From positions 310,001 through 374,000 of the forward strand of contig NZ_CP058669.1 in the NCBI RefSeq assembly GCF_014323565.1: a DNA stretch of 64,000 bases, in the 5' to 3' direction. Positions 1-9,901 of this stretch are shown here, piece by piece. This DNA comes from Hyphobacterium sp. CCMP332. GTDB taxonomy: Bacteria > Pseudomonadota > Alphaproteobacteria > Caulobacterales > Maricaulaceae. The notes below the pieces were generated by a model. The model was not told the origin of the DNA. It made no database searches and worked only from the letters and a program-made list of their open reading frames with translations. How positions within the stretch are numbered: position 1 is the first letter of the stretch; each line of letters begins with the position of its first letter. The position numbers and the translations under genes were made by a program.

Positions 1-337
1 CGCGCGATGATCCGAAATCCATCGTGGAGGACCCATCGCGCCACAGCCAGACCGTATTGGCCGCTTCCTGCTCGTTCTCGCGGACATAAAGCTCCGAGGA
101 CTTGGCCGACATGCGCCAGTCCACCGCCTGCGCCCCATCTTCGGCGCGGTGGTGGCGATATTCCCAGAAGGTTTCGCCGGTCCCGCGCTTGCGCTGTCCA
201 TGGACGCCCATGACGACGCTGGATGCGATCCGCTCGGCTTCGGCGACCAGCTCGCCAAACGGCGCAGCCGCAGCTTCACCGGCCTGACGCAGGTCAGCCG
301 CACGTTTTGCGGTGTCACGGGCAAAGGGCGAGCGCAT
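1..337 (-). CDS. DUF58 domain protein, N-terminal part (cut by window edge)
   Basis: I read this frame directly from the minus strand; it has no stop before the window edge. About 112 residues are present, starting at an ATG 15 bases after the stop of the MoxR ATPase gene. It contains the DUF58 signature: a GVHGQRKRGTGETFWEYR stretch, then VDWRMSAKSSELYVREN and a hydrophobic WLWRDGSSTMDF strand. DUF58 proteins lie beside MoxR AAA ATPases and usually a VWA-domain protein, and are thought to work together in maturation or chaperoning of envelope or metal-dependent complexes. The role in this organism is inference. The C-terminal part lies outside the window. Confidence 0.85.
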   Translation of the reverse strand, partial: MRSPFARDTAKRAADLRQAGEAAAAPFGELVAEAERIASSVVMGVHGQRKRGTGETFWEYRHHRAEDGAQAVDWRMSAKSSELYVRENEQEAANTVWLWRDGSSTMDFGSSR

Positions 338-352
338 CGGCGCGGATGTCCT

Positions 353-1420
353 CTAGGCGGCTTTGATGGCGAGACGGGAAATCAGTGATTCCAGTGTCAG
401 ACCGTCGGCGCGCGCCGCGAATGAGAGGGCCATACGGTGTTTCAGGACCGGCTCGGCCAGAGCGGCGACATCTTCCGTCGACGGGGCCAGACGCCCCTGC
501 AACAGGGCGCGCGCCCGCACCGCGAGCATCAGGGCCTGACCGGCGCGTGGTCCCGGACCCCAGGACACGCCGTTGATGACATCCTTGTCATCGCTTTCAT
601 CCGGGCGGGCCAGATGGACCAGATCGAGGATGGCATCGACGACTTTTTCGCCGACCGGCATCCGGCGCACCAGAGCCTGAAGGTCGAGAATTTCGGCCGG
701 CGACAGCACGGCCTCGGCCCGGCTTTCAGACGAGCCGGTCGTGGCCAGGAGGATTTCGCGCTCATCGCCGCGATCCGGATAGGGAATGTCGACGCGCAGA
801 AGGAAACGGTCGAGCTGGGCTTCCGGCAGCGGATAGGTGCCTTCCTGCTCGATCGGGTTTTGCGTGGCCAGAACATGGAAAGGTTCCGGCAGGTCATAAC
901 GCTGTCCGGCGACCGTCACGTGATGTTCCTGCATGGCCTGCAGAAGCGCGGCCTGGGTGCGCGGGCTGGCGCGGTTGATTTCATCCGCCATCAGCAGACG
1001 GCAGAAGACCGGCCCCTGGATGAAGCGGAAGGAGCGTTTGCCGCCCGTGCCTTCTTCCAGAACTTCGGAGCCGAGAATATCGGCGGGCATCAGATCCGGC
1101 GTGAACTGGATCCGCTTGGTATCCAGCCCGGTCGCAATGGCGAGGGTTTCCACCAGCTTTGTCTTGGCCAGACCCGGCGCGCCCACAAGAAGCGCGTGAC
1201 CGCCGGAGAGAATGGCGGCGAGACACAATTCGATCTGGTCTTCCAGACCGTAGATGACCTTGCCGATGGACGCGCGCGTTGCTGCAAGGCGTTCCGTAGC
1301 AATATCAGCCGCTTCGACCACATCCATTGTCGCCAGAGACGGCGCTTTCGGAGCCGCCGCCTTGCGCGGTTTGCTGGCCGTTGTCGGCTTTTTTGCAGGA
1401 CTTGCCGGTTTTTTCGCCAA
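353..1420 (-). CDS. MoxR-family AAA+ ATPase
   Basis: A 355-residue AAA+ ATPase of the MoxR group (AAA_3 family). Walker A is GAPGLAKTK (about residues 80-88), Walker B is LLMADEIN (about 142-149) and sensor 1 is ATQNP (about 185-189). An Ala/Lys/Pro-rich extension of about 30 residues precedes the domain and looks disordered. The start is TTG, chosen because GGGAG lies six bases upstream and the reading begins MAKKPASPAKK; no ATG nearby fits better. The next gene on the strand is DUF58, 15 bases on, so the two are probably cotranscribed. MoxR proteins act as ATP-driven chaperones; the client here is unknown. Confidence 0.9.
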   Translation of the reverse strand: MAKKPASPAKKPTTASKPRKAAAPKAPSLATMDVVEAADIATERLAATRASIGKVIYGLEDQIELCLAAILSGGHALLVGAPGLAKTKLVETLAIATGLDTKRIQFTPDLMPADILGSEVLEEGTGGKRSFRFIQGPVFCRLLMADEINRASPRTQAALLQAMQEHHVTVAGQRYDLPEPFHVLATQNPIEQEGTYPLPEAQLDRFLLRVDIPYPDRGDEREILLATTGSSESRAEAVLSPAEILDLQALVRRMPVGEKVVDAILDLVHLARPDESDDKDVINGVSWGPGPRAGQALMLAVRARALLQGRLAPSTEDVAALAEPVLKHRMALSFAARADGLTLESLISRLAIKAA

Positions 1421-1512
1421 GGTAATCTCCCTAAATCCCTGTATGAACTAGCGCACGGCTTCGACCGGTCACGTTTGTTGGTGAAGAATGACAATGCATA
1501 AACGGAGTGTCC

Positions 1513-2091
1513 ATGCCCGGCGACCATACAACACCTGATCTGATGCAGTCGCTGCTGAAAGCAGCCGAATCATCCGGTGACGGATATCCGCCCGTCGAGA
1601 AATGGAATCCCAACCATTGCGATACAATGGATATGGTGATCCGCCGCGATGGCAGCTGGTGGCATGAAGGACGTCGCATCACCCGGGAGCGTCTCGTAAA
1701 GCTGTTTGCGCGTATCTTGCGAAAAGATGACGATGGCGTTCATTATCTCGTAACGCCGGTCGAAAAGCAGGCGGTACAGGTCGAGGCCGCGCCCTTTGTG
1801 GCAGTGCGTGTCGACCGCGGCGAAGAGGCCGGACAGCCGGTGCTGCTATTCACGACAAATCTGGGGGATGTGGTGGCTGCAGGCCCCGATCATCCCATTC
1901 GCGTCGAAACCGATCCGGAAACAGGTGAGCCGGAACCCTTCATCCTGATCCGCGGACGCCTGGAAGCGCTGATCAACCGCCCGGCCTTCTACGAACTGGT
2001 CGCGACGGCGGAGATTCGCGAGGCCGGAGGCAAAAAGACCTTGTATGCCCGGTCCAGAGGCGAGGATTTCGAACTGGGCCGGGCCGAATGA
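1513..2091 (+). CDS. DUF1285 domain protein
   Basis: About 192 residues, matching the DUF1285 family from memory: a PPVEKWNP opening, then DMVIRRDGSWWHEGRRITRE, LVKLFARILR and YLVTPVEK. No function is established for this family; its members are often encoded just before a CoA-type Nudix hydrolase and cca, as here. I chose ATG 1513 over the in-frame GTG 1507 because CGGAG then sits at a normal distance. The stop codon overlaps the start of the next gene (ATGA at 2088-2091), which indicates translational coupling. First gene of a four-gene operon running to cca. Confidence 0.85.
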   Translation: MPGDHTTPDLMQSLLKAAESSGDGYPPVEKWNPNHCDTMDMVIRRDGSWWHEGRRITRERLVKLFARILRKDDDGVHYLVTPVEKQAVQVEAAPFVAVRVDRGEEAGQPVLLFTTNLGDVVAAGPDHPIRVETDPETGEPEPFILIRGRLEALINRPAFYELVATAEIREAGGKKTLYARSRGEDFELGRAE

Positions 2092-2708
2092 CGCCGCAGT
2101 CCATTCTTGATCTTCTGGACGCGAAACTCGACCACCCTGACCGCCCGGCCAACACCGCGGCGCGCGGCGATGGCGATCTGGATGGGCGGATCATTCCCTC
2201 CGGGGCACAACTGAATCAGGCGGCCGTTCTGGCGCCGCTTATCCTGCATGACGGGCCGCCGCGCTTCCTGTTTACGGTGCGCGCCGCGCATCTGACCAAG
2301 CATGCCGGCCAGATATCCTTTCCGGGCGGACGCCGCGAACCGGGCGAAACCTTGGCGCAAACCGCCTTGCGGGAAACACAGGAAGAAATCGGCATCGGCC
2401 CGGAATACATTGATATTCTGGGCTGTTTCGACCCGTATGAAACAGTCACGGCCTATCAGGTCACGCCTTTTGTCGGCGTGGTAAAGCCCGGATATACGGT
2501 CACGCCGGATCATCAAGAGGTATCCGCGGTGTTCGAAACCCCCTTTGATTTTCTCATGAATGCGGCGAATCATGAGCGTCATGAAATGGAATTTCGCGGG
2601 AAGATGCGTCGCTTCTGGGCGATGCCATACCGGGACCACTATATCTGGGGGGCAACAGCGGGAATGTTGAAGGCGCTTCACGACCGGCTGTTTGGAGACA
2701 CGCAATGA
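2088..2708 (+). CDS. Nudix hydrolase, CoA pyrophosphatase type (NudL-like)
   Basis: 206 residues. The Nudix box runs from about residue 80 to 103 (GGRREPGETLAQ, then RETQEEIGI), preceded by HAGQISFPGG, the extension typical of CoA pyrophosphatases (NudL/YeaB group). Known members cleave coenzyme A to 3',5'-ADP and 4'-phosphopantetheine. The exact substrate here is inferred from that signature. ATGA overlaps join it to both the DUF1285 gene and the following small membrane protein gene, so it is in the middle of a tightly coupled operon. Confidence 0.9.
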   Translation: MTPQSILDLLDAKLDHPDRPANTAARGDGDLDGRIIPSGAQLNQAAVLAPLILHDGPPRFLFTVRAAHLTKHAGQISFPGGRREPGETLAQTALRETQEEIGIGPEYIDILGCFDPYETVTAYQVTPFVGVVKPGYTVTPDHQEVSAVFETPFDFLMNAANHERHEMEFRGKMRRFWAMPYRDHYIWGATAGMLKALHDRLFGDTQ

Positions 2709-3103
2709 TCAGACTGGCTTTCCTGGAGCTTCTGCTCTTCACCTCGCCCTTCATCCTGTTCGCCCTGTGGCGATTGTCGATGAAGGCAACTGAAGAGGTC
2801 GTGGATCACAAGCCGGCCCCGACCCTCATTCTGTCGGCCATCGGCGGATTCCTTGCCGCTGCGGGCTTTGTTTTTCTGGTGCTGACATCGCATGCCGGCG
2901 ATTCCGGGCACACCACCTATGTGCCGCCGCGCCTGAGCGATGGGACCATCAATCGCGCCGAATTCAACAATAATCCGGGCGAGCCTCCGCAACAGGACAC
3001 CCGCAATTTTGGTGAGCCGTCTAACCATACGGTGACGCGCGATCTCGACGAGGGCGCAGAGGATGAGGACGAGGATGATGGCGGTTCGCCTCAACCCCGC
3101 TGA
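2705..3103 (+). CDS. small membrane protein, DUF6111-like
   Basis: 132 residues with a hydrophobic segment at the N-terminus (LAFLELLLFTSPFILFALW) and a second at about 45-65 (ILSAIGGFLAAAGFVFLVL), followed by a soluble tail containing HTTYVPPRLSDG and ending in acidic residues. This resembles the DUF6111 family of alphaproteobacteria, which has no known function; the assignment is from memory. It overlaps the Nudix gene by ATGA, and its 3' end overlaps the start of cca by about 26 bases. Its position in the cca operon is conserved in many alphaproteobacteria as far as I recall. Confidence 0.75.
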   Translation: MIRLAFLELLLFTSPFILFALWRLSMKATEEVVDHKPAPTLILSAIGGFLAAAGFVFLVLTSHAGDSGHTTYVPPRLSDGTINRAEFNNNPGEPPQQDTRNFGEPSNHTVTRDLDEGAEDEDEDDGGSPQPR

Positions 3104-4280
3104 TCATGACTGGATGACGGCACCTGCCACGCGGCGGGTAATGTCCGCCCTGGATGCCGCGGCAGCGGGCGGATCGCGCTTTGTGGGTGGCAGCGTCCGC
3201 AATGCCCTGTTGGGCGAGCCGGTCGCCGATATAGATATCGCCACCATTCTCACACCCGAGGCCGCACAAGCCGCGCTGGAAGCCGCCGGCATTGCCGTGC
3301 ATCCGACCGGTATCGAGCATGGCACGCTGACGGCGGTGGCCGATCATCATCCCTTTGAAGTCACAACCCTTCGCCGCGATGTCTCGACCGATGGCCGCCG
3401 TGCCACCGTCTCCTTTACAACAGACTGGGCGGAAGATGCGGCGCGCCGCGATTTCCGGATCAATGCGCTTTATGCCGGCATGACCGGCGAGATTTTCGAC
3501 TATGTTGGCGGGATTGCAGACATTCCGGATCGCAGGATTGTCTTTATCGGCAAGGCCGAAGACCGGATCGCGGAAGATTATCTGCGGATTTTGCGCTTCT
3601 TCCGGTTTTACGCCCGCTACGGGCAGGGCGAGCCGGACGCTGATGCCGTGCGGGCCTGCACAGCGATGACAGACGGTTTGGCGCAGCTTTCGGCAGAGCG
3701 GGTCTCGGCGGAGACGAAAAAACTCCTCGCTGCGCCGGATCCGGTGTCCGCCCTCCGCCTGATGGCCGAAACCGGCGTATCGGCGGCCCTGTTTGGTGGC
3801 ATGGGTGACGCGGAACGCGTCGAGCGGCTTGTGAGGCTCGGTGCAGACGATCCGCTGATCCGGTTTTCCGGCTGGATGGGCGAGCGGGCGGCCGGCCTGA
3901 TCACACAGCTGAAACTGTCTAATGCCGAAGCCCTGCGTCTGAGGAAAAAGTCGGACCCGGATCTGTCCCGGAACATTATGGACAAATGGCCCGTCCGCGC
4001 TGAGCTGGAAAAGCTGGTTTATCGCCATGGTAATCAGGCCGTGGCTGACCAGCTTTTTCTGATCTTCTCCGCGCCGGAAGAACCGCCCGAGGGTTGGGGC
4101 GGGGCGATTGCGCATGCGCTGTCATTTGACGCGCCGGTCTTTCCGCTCACCGGTGCCGATCTGAAGCGGGCGGGTATCGCCGCCGGGCCGGAGATGGGCG
4201 ACACGCTACGGCGTCTGGAGGAAGCCTGGATCGACAGCCGTTTCCGGCTGTCGAAGGCGGATTTGCTCAACCTGATCTAG
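3078..4280 (+). CDS. cca: CCA tRNA nucleotidyltransferase / polyA polymerase-like
   Basis: About 400 residues of the class II nucleotidyltransferase superfamily. The head contains GGSVRNALLG (about 37-46) and DIDIAT, whose two aspartates bind the catalytic metals; RRDFRINAL and EDYLRILRFFRFYARYG follow, as in bacterial CCA-adding enzymes. The enzyme adds or repairs the 3' CCA end of tRNAs. ATG 3078 is preferred over ATG 3063 or 3075 because an AGGACGAGG stretch then sits at a suitable distance; the start therefore lies inside the preceding gene. It ends convergently with the CPBP gene, the two stop codons sharing the palindrome CTAG. Confidence 0.92.
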   Translation: MAVRLNPADHDWMTAPATRRVMSALDAAAAGGSRFVGGSVRNALLGEPVADIDIATILTPEAAQAALEAAGIAVHPTGIEHGTLTAVADHHPFEVTTLRRDVSTDGRRATVSFTTDWAEDAARRDFRINALYAGMTGEIFDYVGGIADIPDRRIVFIGKAEDRIAEDYLRILRFFRFYARYGQGEPDADAVRACTAMTDGLAQLSAERVSAETKKLLAAPDPVSALRLMAETGVSAALFGGMGDAERVERLVRLGADDPLIRFSGWMGERAAGLITQLKLSNAEALRLRKKSDPDLSRNIMDKWPVRAELEKLVYRHGNQAVADQLFLIFSAPEEPPEGWGGAIAHALSFDAPVFPLTGADLKRAGIAAGPEMGDTLRRLEEAWIDSRFRLSKADLLNLI

Positions 4281-4987
4281 ACGTCCAGATCCAGATACAT
4301 CGCCGTGAAGCCGAGCGTATCGACGGCACCATGGGCAATGATCAGCGGCCAGATATTCCGCTTGTAGAGAATATAAAGCGTGCCAATGGTGAGACCGATC
4401 ATGCCGGTCACCACAAGGCCGCGAAAGCCCTGATAATACATGTGCGCGACACCAAACCCGACGGCTGGAATGATCACGGCCAGCGGCAGCGCCCATTTCG
4501 CATGCGGCAGCAAGGCCTCGACACGGTTGATCATATAACCGCGAAAGAAGACTTCCTCGCCAAAGCCAGCGCTCACCCAGGCAATCGCCAGCCAGAGCAG
4601 ATAGACGGGCAGATTGCCGACGATATTGCCCCAGCGATCCTCGACGCCGGTCATGGTTTCGTCGGTCGTCCAGAGCCCCAGCGCATCTCCGGCGAAAGCC
4701 GTGCCGGCACCCAGCCCGATGATGGCGACAATACCCAGAAGGGCTTGCGGTGCGAGCAGGGCCCAAGATTTCCAGCCCGGCAGTTTGCGCAGGCCGAATC
4801 CGGCCCAGCTTTCGCGATGGCGCCAGGTAAAAAACCCGATGGCGATAAAGGTGCAGAGGAGAGAAAGCGGCCCGGCAAATTTCCAGATGACCTGATCGAA
4901 GACGAGTTTCGACCCGACCAGAACGGCCAGAACGATGAGCACTTCAATCACGAGGGACAAGCGGGTACGGGAGGCGGCAGTCGACAT
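4277..4987 (-). CDS. CPBP-family intramembrane metalloprotease
   Basis: 236 residues with several membrane segments. The CPBP (Abi/Rce1-type) motifs are present: EEVFFRGY with Glu144, Glu145 and Arg149, a His at about 182 (GVAHMYYQG) and a His at about 219 (IIAHGAVDTLGF). These are the metal-binding and catalytic residues of the family, whose characterised members are prenyl-protein proteases or bacteriocin-immunity proteins. The substrate here is unknown. The stop codon overlaps the cca stop on the opposite strand. A short gap separates it from the AraC regulator upstream, and nothing shows that they are coregulated. Confidence 0.88.
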   Translation of the reverse strand: MSTAASRTRLSLVIEVLIVLAVLVGSKLVFDQVIWKFAGPLSLLCTFIAIGFFTWRHRESWAGFGLRKLPGWKSWALLAPQALLGIVAIIGLGAGTAFAGDALGLWTTDETMTGVEDRWGNIVGNLPVYLLWLAIAWVSAGFGEEVFFRGYMINRVEALLPHAKWALPLAVIIPAVGFGVAHMYYQGFRGLVVTGMIGLTIGTLYILYKRNIWPLIIAHGAVDTLGFTAMYLDLDV

Positions 4988-5072
4988 GGCAATTCACCTG
5001 TTCAGGAGGTTGTTATGTCCTGTCAGTGTGGCCGATGGGGAAAGCCGTTTCTTGAACGATCGTGCGGCCGCC

Positions 5073-5882
5073 TCAGTGAACCAGCGCCTGCCAGGCTTTC
5101 GGCGTGATGCCGAAGGCCTTCTTGAAGTCGCGGGTCAGATGGCTCTGGTCGGCAAACCCCGTCGCATAGGCAGTGTCAGCCAGCGAACCCGGTTCGCGAA
5201 GCATGGCGCGCGCGCGATCCAGCCGGCGTAGCTGGCCAAAGCGATAGGGGCTGGTGCCGAACAGGGCGCGGAAATCCCGGCTGAGTTGCCAGCGATTCTG
5301 GCCGGTCAGCGCTTCCAGCTCATCCAGGCTGATCGTCCGATCGGGAGTCTCGATAATGAAATGTCGCGCCATGTGCGCGGCGGCCGCATCCGCGATGGAG
5401 GCTGAACCGGCCGCGCCGCTGGCGGCCAGCATGGCCTCGGCCAGATCGGCCAGTGCCGCCTCGAACTCGGCGGCGGTGAGCGGGGCCGCCATGTCGGACA
5501 GGAGCGGCGCGATCACGTCAATCAGCCGCTCATCCCGCGTCACACCGCCTTCGATGAAGGGCAGGACGCGCCCGTTTAGAGCCAGCTGCAATGCGGCGGG
5601 GTCGATGGAGATACCGCGATAGTGAAACCCCGCCTCCGTTCCGGCGCGGCCATCATGCTTTTCATCCGGATGCAGGACCACCAGCTCGCCGGGATGCGAG
5701 ACCCGCATTTCACCGCGATAATCGAAACACTGGATACCCGCGCAGGTGAGGGCAAAGACATAGGTGTCGTGCCGATGCGGCGCATAGGCGCGATTCCGGA
5801 CGCGGATATCCACTCGTGCCGGAGGGATATAGCGGTCGGACGCCGATGTCGGGATCAGGCCCTCATCCATGATTTTGCGCAT
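5073..5882 (-). CDS. AraC-family transcriptional regulator
   Basis: 269 residues. The N-terminal half looks like an AraC-type cupin effector domain (HPGELVVLHPDEKHDGRA). The C-terminal 100 residues hold the double helix-turn-helix: LDELEALTGQNRWQLSRDF and then LADTAYATGFADQSHLTRDFKK, ending FGITPKAWQ. Members bind a small ligand and regulate nearby genes. Likely targets would be the CPBP gene downstream or the membrane protein gene upstream, but no operator is evident. The start is the first ATG after the upstream gap. Confidence 0.9.
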   Translation of the reverse strand: MRKIMDEGLIPTSASDRYIPPARVDIRVRNRAYAPHRHDTYVFALTCAGIQCFDYRGEMRVSHPGELVVLHPDEKHDGRAGTEAGFHYRGISIDPAALQLALNGRVLPFIEGGVTRDERLIDVIAPLLSDMAAPLTAAEFEAALADLAEAMLAASGAAGSASIADAAAAHMARHFIIETPDRTISLDELEALTGQNRWQLSRDFRALFGTSPYRFGQLRRLDRARAMLREPGSLADTAYATGFADQSHLTRDFKKAFGITPKAWQALVH

Positions 5883-5936
5883 GTCTCATGGTCAGAAGAT
5901 GCGTGGACGCGGATATCGGATGCGTTACGGCTGCAA

Positions 5937-6392
5937 TCAGGCCGGCTGCCGGTGCGGCTGTGCCAGCACCCAGAAGACCAGAGCCGCTGCGCCACCGCCC
6001 AGTGTCGAGGCGATTTCCCGGATCGGCGATGGCAATTGCGACAGCAGGATGATGTCCGGCAAGAGCGGGACGAGAAAGCTCAGTCCGTATCCGACAATCA
6101 GGCCGAGAAGCACAATGGACCAGAGCTGAAGCAGGCCGACCTGGCCCAGACCCCACAATATCGCAGTGCCCAGCGGGAAAACCAGCGCTGCCATGATCGG
6201 CGTGGCGAAAAAGACGTACATCAGCACGAACATGATGATGCCGTACGTGTCCGGCACGCCGCCGGTTTCGGCAAATTGCAAACCGGCAGCAATGGTGGCG
6301 CCGAGCATGACGCCCGCCGCCACAAAGCTGGCGCCAAACAGACCCGTAATGATTTTTCCAGCAGCGGGTCGTGTCGTTTCGGTCAGGGCCAT
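5937..6392 (-). CDS. uncharacterised four-segment membrane protein
   Basis: 151 residues with four predicted membrane segments (around residues 14-36, 48-72, 78-105 and 125-143) and no motif I recognise. The start codon overlaps the last ten bases of hemF, so it is probably translated after hemF. The overlap suggests coregulation with haem synthesis, but nothing in the protein itself supports a haem-related role. The C-terminus is rich in polar residues (AQPHRQPA). Confidence 0.75.
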   Translation of the reverse strand: MALTETTRPAAGKIITGLFGASFVAAGVMLGATIAAGLQFAETGGVPDTYGIIMFVLMYVFFATPIMAALVFPLGTAILWGLGQVGLLQLWSIVLLGLIVGYGLSFLVPLLPDIILLSQLPSPIREIASTLGGGAAALVFWVLAQPHRQPA

Positions 6393-7282
6393 TTAGCCTC
6401 CGGTGGCATGGACGACAGGATGGATTTCACATTGCCACCTGTTTCGAGTCCGAATTTTGTACCACGGTCATATAGCAAGTTAAACTCGGCATAGCGGCCC
6501 CGGCGGATCAATTGCTCCTCGCGGTCTGCCGCCGTCCAGGGTGTCGCCATGCGGGTCCGGACAATCTTCGGATAGACGGCCAGAAAAGCCCGTCCGACAT
6601 CCTGCGTGAAGGCGAAATCCGCCGCCCAGTCGCCGGTATCATGCCGGTCGTAGAAAATGCCGCCAACGCCGCGCGGCTCATTGCGGTGCTTCAGCCAGAA
6701 ATATTCCTCGCACCATTTGTCAAAGCGGTCGTGGAAATCATCGCCATGCTGGTCACAGACCGTCTTGCAGGCCGCATGAAAGGTCACGGCATCTTCAAAG
6801 GATTTATCGCGCTGATAATCCTGCGTCGGATTGAGATCCATGCCACCGCCAAACCAGCCCTTCGTCGTCGCGATGAAGCGCGTATTCATGTGAACGGCAG
6901 GGACATGGGGATTGTGCATATGCGCAATCAGCGAAATCCCGGACGCCCAGAAGCGGGGGTCTTCTTCAGCGCCCGGTATCTGCTTGGCAAATTCCGGCGA
7001 GAATTCGCCATAGACGGTCGAGCAATGCACGCCGACTTTTTCAAACAGCCGGCCCTTCATGATCGAGGCGACACCGCCGCCCTGATCGGATGAACCATCG
7101 CCGCGCGACCAGGCCTCGCGTTCGAACCGGCCCGGCGTGCCGGGGTAGAGATCGGCGGGTGCTTCATCCTCCAGGCGTTCGAACTCGGCGCAGATTTCAT
7201 CGCGCAGTGCTTCGAACCAGCCCTTGGCGGTCGCTTTTTCCGTTTTCAGTGCCATGGCGGGGGTCTCCGAACCGTCCAGCAT
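6383..7282 (-). CDS. hemF: oxygen-dependent coproporphyrinogen III oxidase
   Basis: 299 residues from the chosen ATG at 7282, which has AAAGGA at a good distance; the open frame extends further upstream but that part is not conserved-looking. Family signatures are plain: [59 protein letters not shown] and [19 protein letters not shown]. HemF converts coproporphyrinogen III to protoporphyrinogen IX with oxygen in the cytoplasm. Overlaps the following membrane protein gene by ten bases. Aerobic haem synthesis fits the bc1 complex encoded 0.7 kb away. Confidence 0.95.
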   Translation of the reverse strand: MLDGSETPAMALKTEKATAKGWFEALRDEICAEFERLEDEAPADLYPGTPGRFEREAWSRGDGSSDQGGGVASIMKGRLFEKVGVHCSTVYGEFSPEFAKQIPGAEEDPRFWASGISLIAHMHNPHVPAVHMNTRFIATTKGWFGGGMDLNPTQDYQRDKSFEDAVTFHAACKTVCDQHGDDFHDRFDKWCEEYFWLKHRNEPRGVGGIFYDRHDTGDWAADFAFTQDVGRAFLAVYPKIVRTRMATPWTAADREEQLIRRGRYAEFNLLYDRGTKFGLETGGNVKSILSSMPPEAKWP

Positions 7283-7364
7283 TGTCGTTATCCTTTCGTG
7301 GCTGAATATGGCCGCGAATAAAACCCTACTTGCGCTGTGGGAAAATGAGGCGCGCCGCCGCGCG

Positions 7365-7817
7365 TCAGCCTGACGCAGCCGAAATCTGGCGCATCGCCTC
7401 GGCGAGGGCGATCCCGGCACTCATCGCCACATTCAGCGAGCGGGTTTCGGGGCGGATCGGGATGAAGACGCGCGCATCGGCATCATCATGCACAGAATCG
7501 GGCACGCCGGCGCTTTCCCGGCCGAAAACCAGCTGATCGTTGGGCTGGAAAGAAAAATCCCACAACGACGACGCCGCTTTTGTTGTGAACAAAACCATGC
7601 GTCCATTGCCGCGATGCGTCCGCCAGGCCGCATACGAATCATGCCGCTGAAAGTCAGCCAGTGGGGCATAATCCAGCGCTGCACGGCGCATGGCCTTGTC
7701 ATTCAGCGGGAAGGCGCAGGGCTCGATCACGTCAAGCCCGGCACCAAAACAGGCGGCCAGCCTGATCGAGGCACCGAGGTTTTGCGGAATATCTGGTTGA
7801 AAAAATACGATCCGCAT
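7365..7817 (-). CDS. trmL: tRNA (cytidine(34)-2'-O)-methyltransferase
   Basis: 150 residues of the SPOUT class. It opens [19 protein letters not shown] and has the C-terminal knot motifs [11 protein letters not shown] and [20 protein letters not shown], which bind S-adenosylmethionine. The enzyme methylates the wobble ribose of certain leucine tRNAs. The start at 7817 gives the usual length; an in-frame ATG at 7850 would add 11 residues, and neither has a strong ribosome-binding site. It is divergent from petA, and the 174-base gap must hold promoters for both. Confidence 0.9.
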   Translation of the reverse strand: MRIVFFQPDIPQNLGASIRLAACFGAGLDVIEPCAFPLNDKAMRRAALDYAPLADFQRHDSYAAWRTHRGNGRMVLFTTKAASSLWDFSFQPNDQLVFGRESAGVPDSVHDDADARVFIPIRPETRSLNVAMSAGIALAEAMRQISAASG

Positions 7818-7991
7818 TTTAAGCCGCGCTGGATGCGGGTTTGGGGACATGCGGCGGGATGCCGCTTCGCCTCCATTCCCGATACGAGTTAAGTGACGCG
7901 GTGATGCCTTTGTTGGGCAATCCGCGTCAAGCGGGGTAATCCGGTTGCGTCCGCAGCCGGACTGTAAGGCAAGATAATCAAGAGGTCGGCC

Positions 7992-8594
7992 GTGACAGAC
8001 CAAACCACCGAAGAACCGACACGCCGGGACTTCATCTATATCGTCGCCGGGGGCGCAGCTGCTATTGGCGGTGCGATGACCATCTGGCCATTCATTCACC
8101 AGATGAACCCGGCTGCGGATACGCTGGCCCTGGGCTCTATCCGCAAGGATATCTCCAGCCTCGGCGTTGGCCAGGAAATCACCGTCATGTTCCGCGGTGG
8201 CCCGGTCTTCATCCGGCGCCGGACGGAAGCCGAGATCGCCGAAGCGCGCGCTGTCGAACTCGACCGCCTGCCGGATGATCTCGCCCGCAATGAAAATTTG
8301 CCGGAAAGCGCCTCTGCCGCTGACGCGAACCGGGTGCTCAACCCGGAATTCCTGATCGTCAAAGGCAATTGTACGCACCTTGGCTGTGTGCCGGTCGGCA
8401 ATGGCGCGGGCGATTATGATGGCTGGTTCTGCCCCTGCCACGGCTCGCACTATGACGCGTCGGCCCGTATCCGCCGCGGCCCGGCCCCGGAAAATCTGCC
8501 GGTTCCCGCCTACATTTTCGAGAATGAGGGCGCTGTTGTGAAACTCGGGGCTTCTTCGGATGAAGTTGCCACGGCCGGATGGAGCGTCGCATGA
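7992..8594 (+). CDS. petA: ubiquinol-cytochrome c reductase iron-sulfur (Rieske) subunit
   Basis: 200 residues. The N-terminus has a twin-arginine-like TRRDF followed by one membrane anchor (about 14-37). The [2Fe-2S] boxes are CTHLGC (Cys127, His129, Cys132) and CPCHGS (Cys147, Cys149, His150), complete with the disulfide pair. It transfers electrons from quinol to cytochrome c1 at the outer face of the membrane. Start is GTG at 7992 with AGAGG upstream. Its stop overlaps the petB start as ATGA. First gene of petABC. Confidence 0.96.
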   Translation: MTDQTTEEPTRRDFIYIVAGGAAAIGGAMTIWPFIHQMNPAADTLALGSIRKDISSLGVGQEITVMFRGGPVFIRRRTEAEIAEARAVELDRLPDDLARNENLPESASAADANRVLNPEFLIVKGNCTHLGCVPVGNGAGDYDGWFCPCHGSHYDASARIRRGPAPENLPVPAYIFENEGAVVKLGASSDEVATAGWSVA

Positions 8595-9886
8595 GCCATC
8601 AGTCTACCTATGTCCCGCAGACCGGCATCGAGAAATGGCTTGATGCCCGCCTGCCAATCGTCCGTCTGGGCTACGACTCTTTCGTCGATTTCCCCACGCC
8701 GCGCAATCTGAACTACTGGTACACATTCGGCGGCATTCTGGCCGTCTTCCTCGTCATCCAGATCCTGTCAGGCGTCGTGCTGGCCATGCACTATGTGCCG
8801 CATGTCGATCACGCCTTTGACTCGGTCGAGCGTATTCGCCGCGACGTGAATTATGGCTGGTTGATCCAGTCCATGCACGCCAATGGTGCGTCCTTCTTCT
8901 TCGTCGCGGTCTATCTGCACATGTTCCGGGGCCTCTATTACGGTTCGTACAAGGCGCCGCGCGAAGTGCTCTGGATCCTCGGTGTGGTCATCTACCTGCT
9001 GATGATGGCTGCCGCTTTCATGGGCTATGTGCTGCCCTGGGGTCAGATGTCCTATTGGGGCGCGACCGTGATCACCAACCTCGTCGGCGCGCTGCCGGTT
9101 GTGGGTGAGGGTATCCGCGAATGGCTGTGGGGCGATTTTGCCGTGGGCAATGCCACGCTGAACCGCTTCTTCTCGCTGCACTATCTCATTCCCTTCCTGA
9201 TCGCGGGTCTTGTGATCCTGCACATCTGGGCGCTGCACGTGCCGGGCAATAACAATCCGACCGGCGTCGAGGTGAAGGGCAAGGGCGATACCCTGCCTTT
9301 CCACCCGTATTACACGGTGAAGGATGGCTTCGCGATTGTCGTCTTCCTGATGATATTCGCCGGCTTTGTCTTCTACCTGCCGAATGTGCTGGGTCATGCC
9401 GACAACTCCATCGAGGCCAACCCGCTGGTCACGCCTGCGCATATCGTGCCGGAATGGTATTTCCTGCCCTTCTACGCCATCCTGAGGGCCGTCACCTTTG
9501 ATATCGGTCCGATCAGCGCCAAGCTCGGCGGTGTGCTGGCCATGTTCGGTGCTATCGGTGTGCTTTTCGTCCTGCCCTGGCTGGACGGATCACCGGTCAA
9601 GTCCATGCGCTATCGTCCGATTGCCAAATGGTGCTTCCTGATCTTCGTGATCGCCTGCTTCGGCCTTGGCTGGTGCGGGGCGGAGAATCCGGACAATATG
9701 GTGTTCGAATTCGGCGGTGTCGGCATGCCTTTCGTGGTGCTGTCGCAAATCCTCACCGCGTATTACTTTGCCTACTTCCTCGTCATTCTTCCGGTGCTCG
9801 GCTTTATCGAGAAACCGAAGGAAAGACCGGAAAGTATCGAAGCCTCCGTATTGGGTAATAAACCCACTGCGGCGCCGGCGGAATAG
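8591..9886 (+). CDS. petB: cytochrome b of the bc1 complex
   Basis: About 431 residues, eight membrane segments. Characteristic parts: [58 protein letters not shown] (the Qo-site helix), and the PEWYF loop ([16 protein letters not shown]). Paired histidines on helices B and D ([10 protein letters not shown] region, [24 protein letters not shown]) bind the two b haems. ATG 8591 is chosen over ATG 8579 because it gives an ATGA overlap with petA and has GGATGGAG upstream. Confidence 0.96.
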   Translation: MSHQSTYVPQTGIEKWLDARLPIVRLGYDSFVDFPTPRNLNYWYTFGGILAVFLVIQILSGVVLAMHYVPHVDHAFDSVERIRRDVNYGWLIQSMHANGASFFFVAVYLHMFRGLYYGSYKAPREVLWILGVVIYLLMMAAAFMGYVLPWGQMSYWGATVITNLVGALPVVGEGIREWLWGDFAVGNATLNRFFSLHYLIPFLIAGLVILHIWALHVPGNNNPTGVEVKGKGDTLPFHPYYTVKDGFAIVVFLMIFAGFVFYLPNVLGHADNSIEANPLVTPAHIVPEWYFLPFYAILRAVTFDIGPISAKLGGVLAMFGAIGVLFVLPWLDGSPVKSMRYRPIAKWCFLIFVIACFGLGWCGAENPDNMVFEFGGVGMPFVVLSQILTAYYFAYFLVILPVLGFIEKPKERPESIEASVLGNKPTAAPAE

Positions 9887-9901
9887 GACAGGAGAGACAC
9901 G

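Noticed and set aside
437-1501. Plus-strand frame of 354 codons opposite the MoxR gene
   Set aside because: Exact shadow of a clearly identified gene on the minus strand; no family features of its own.
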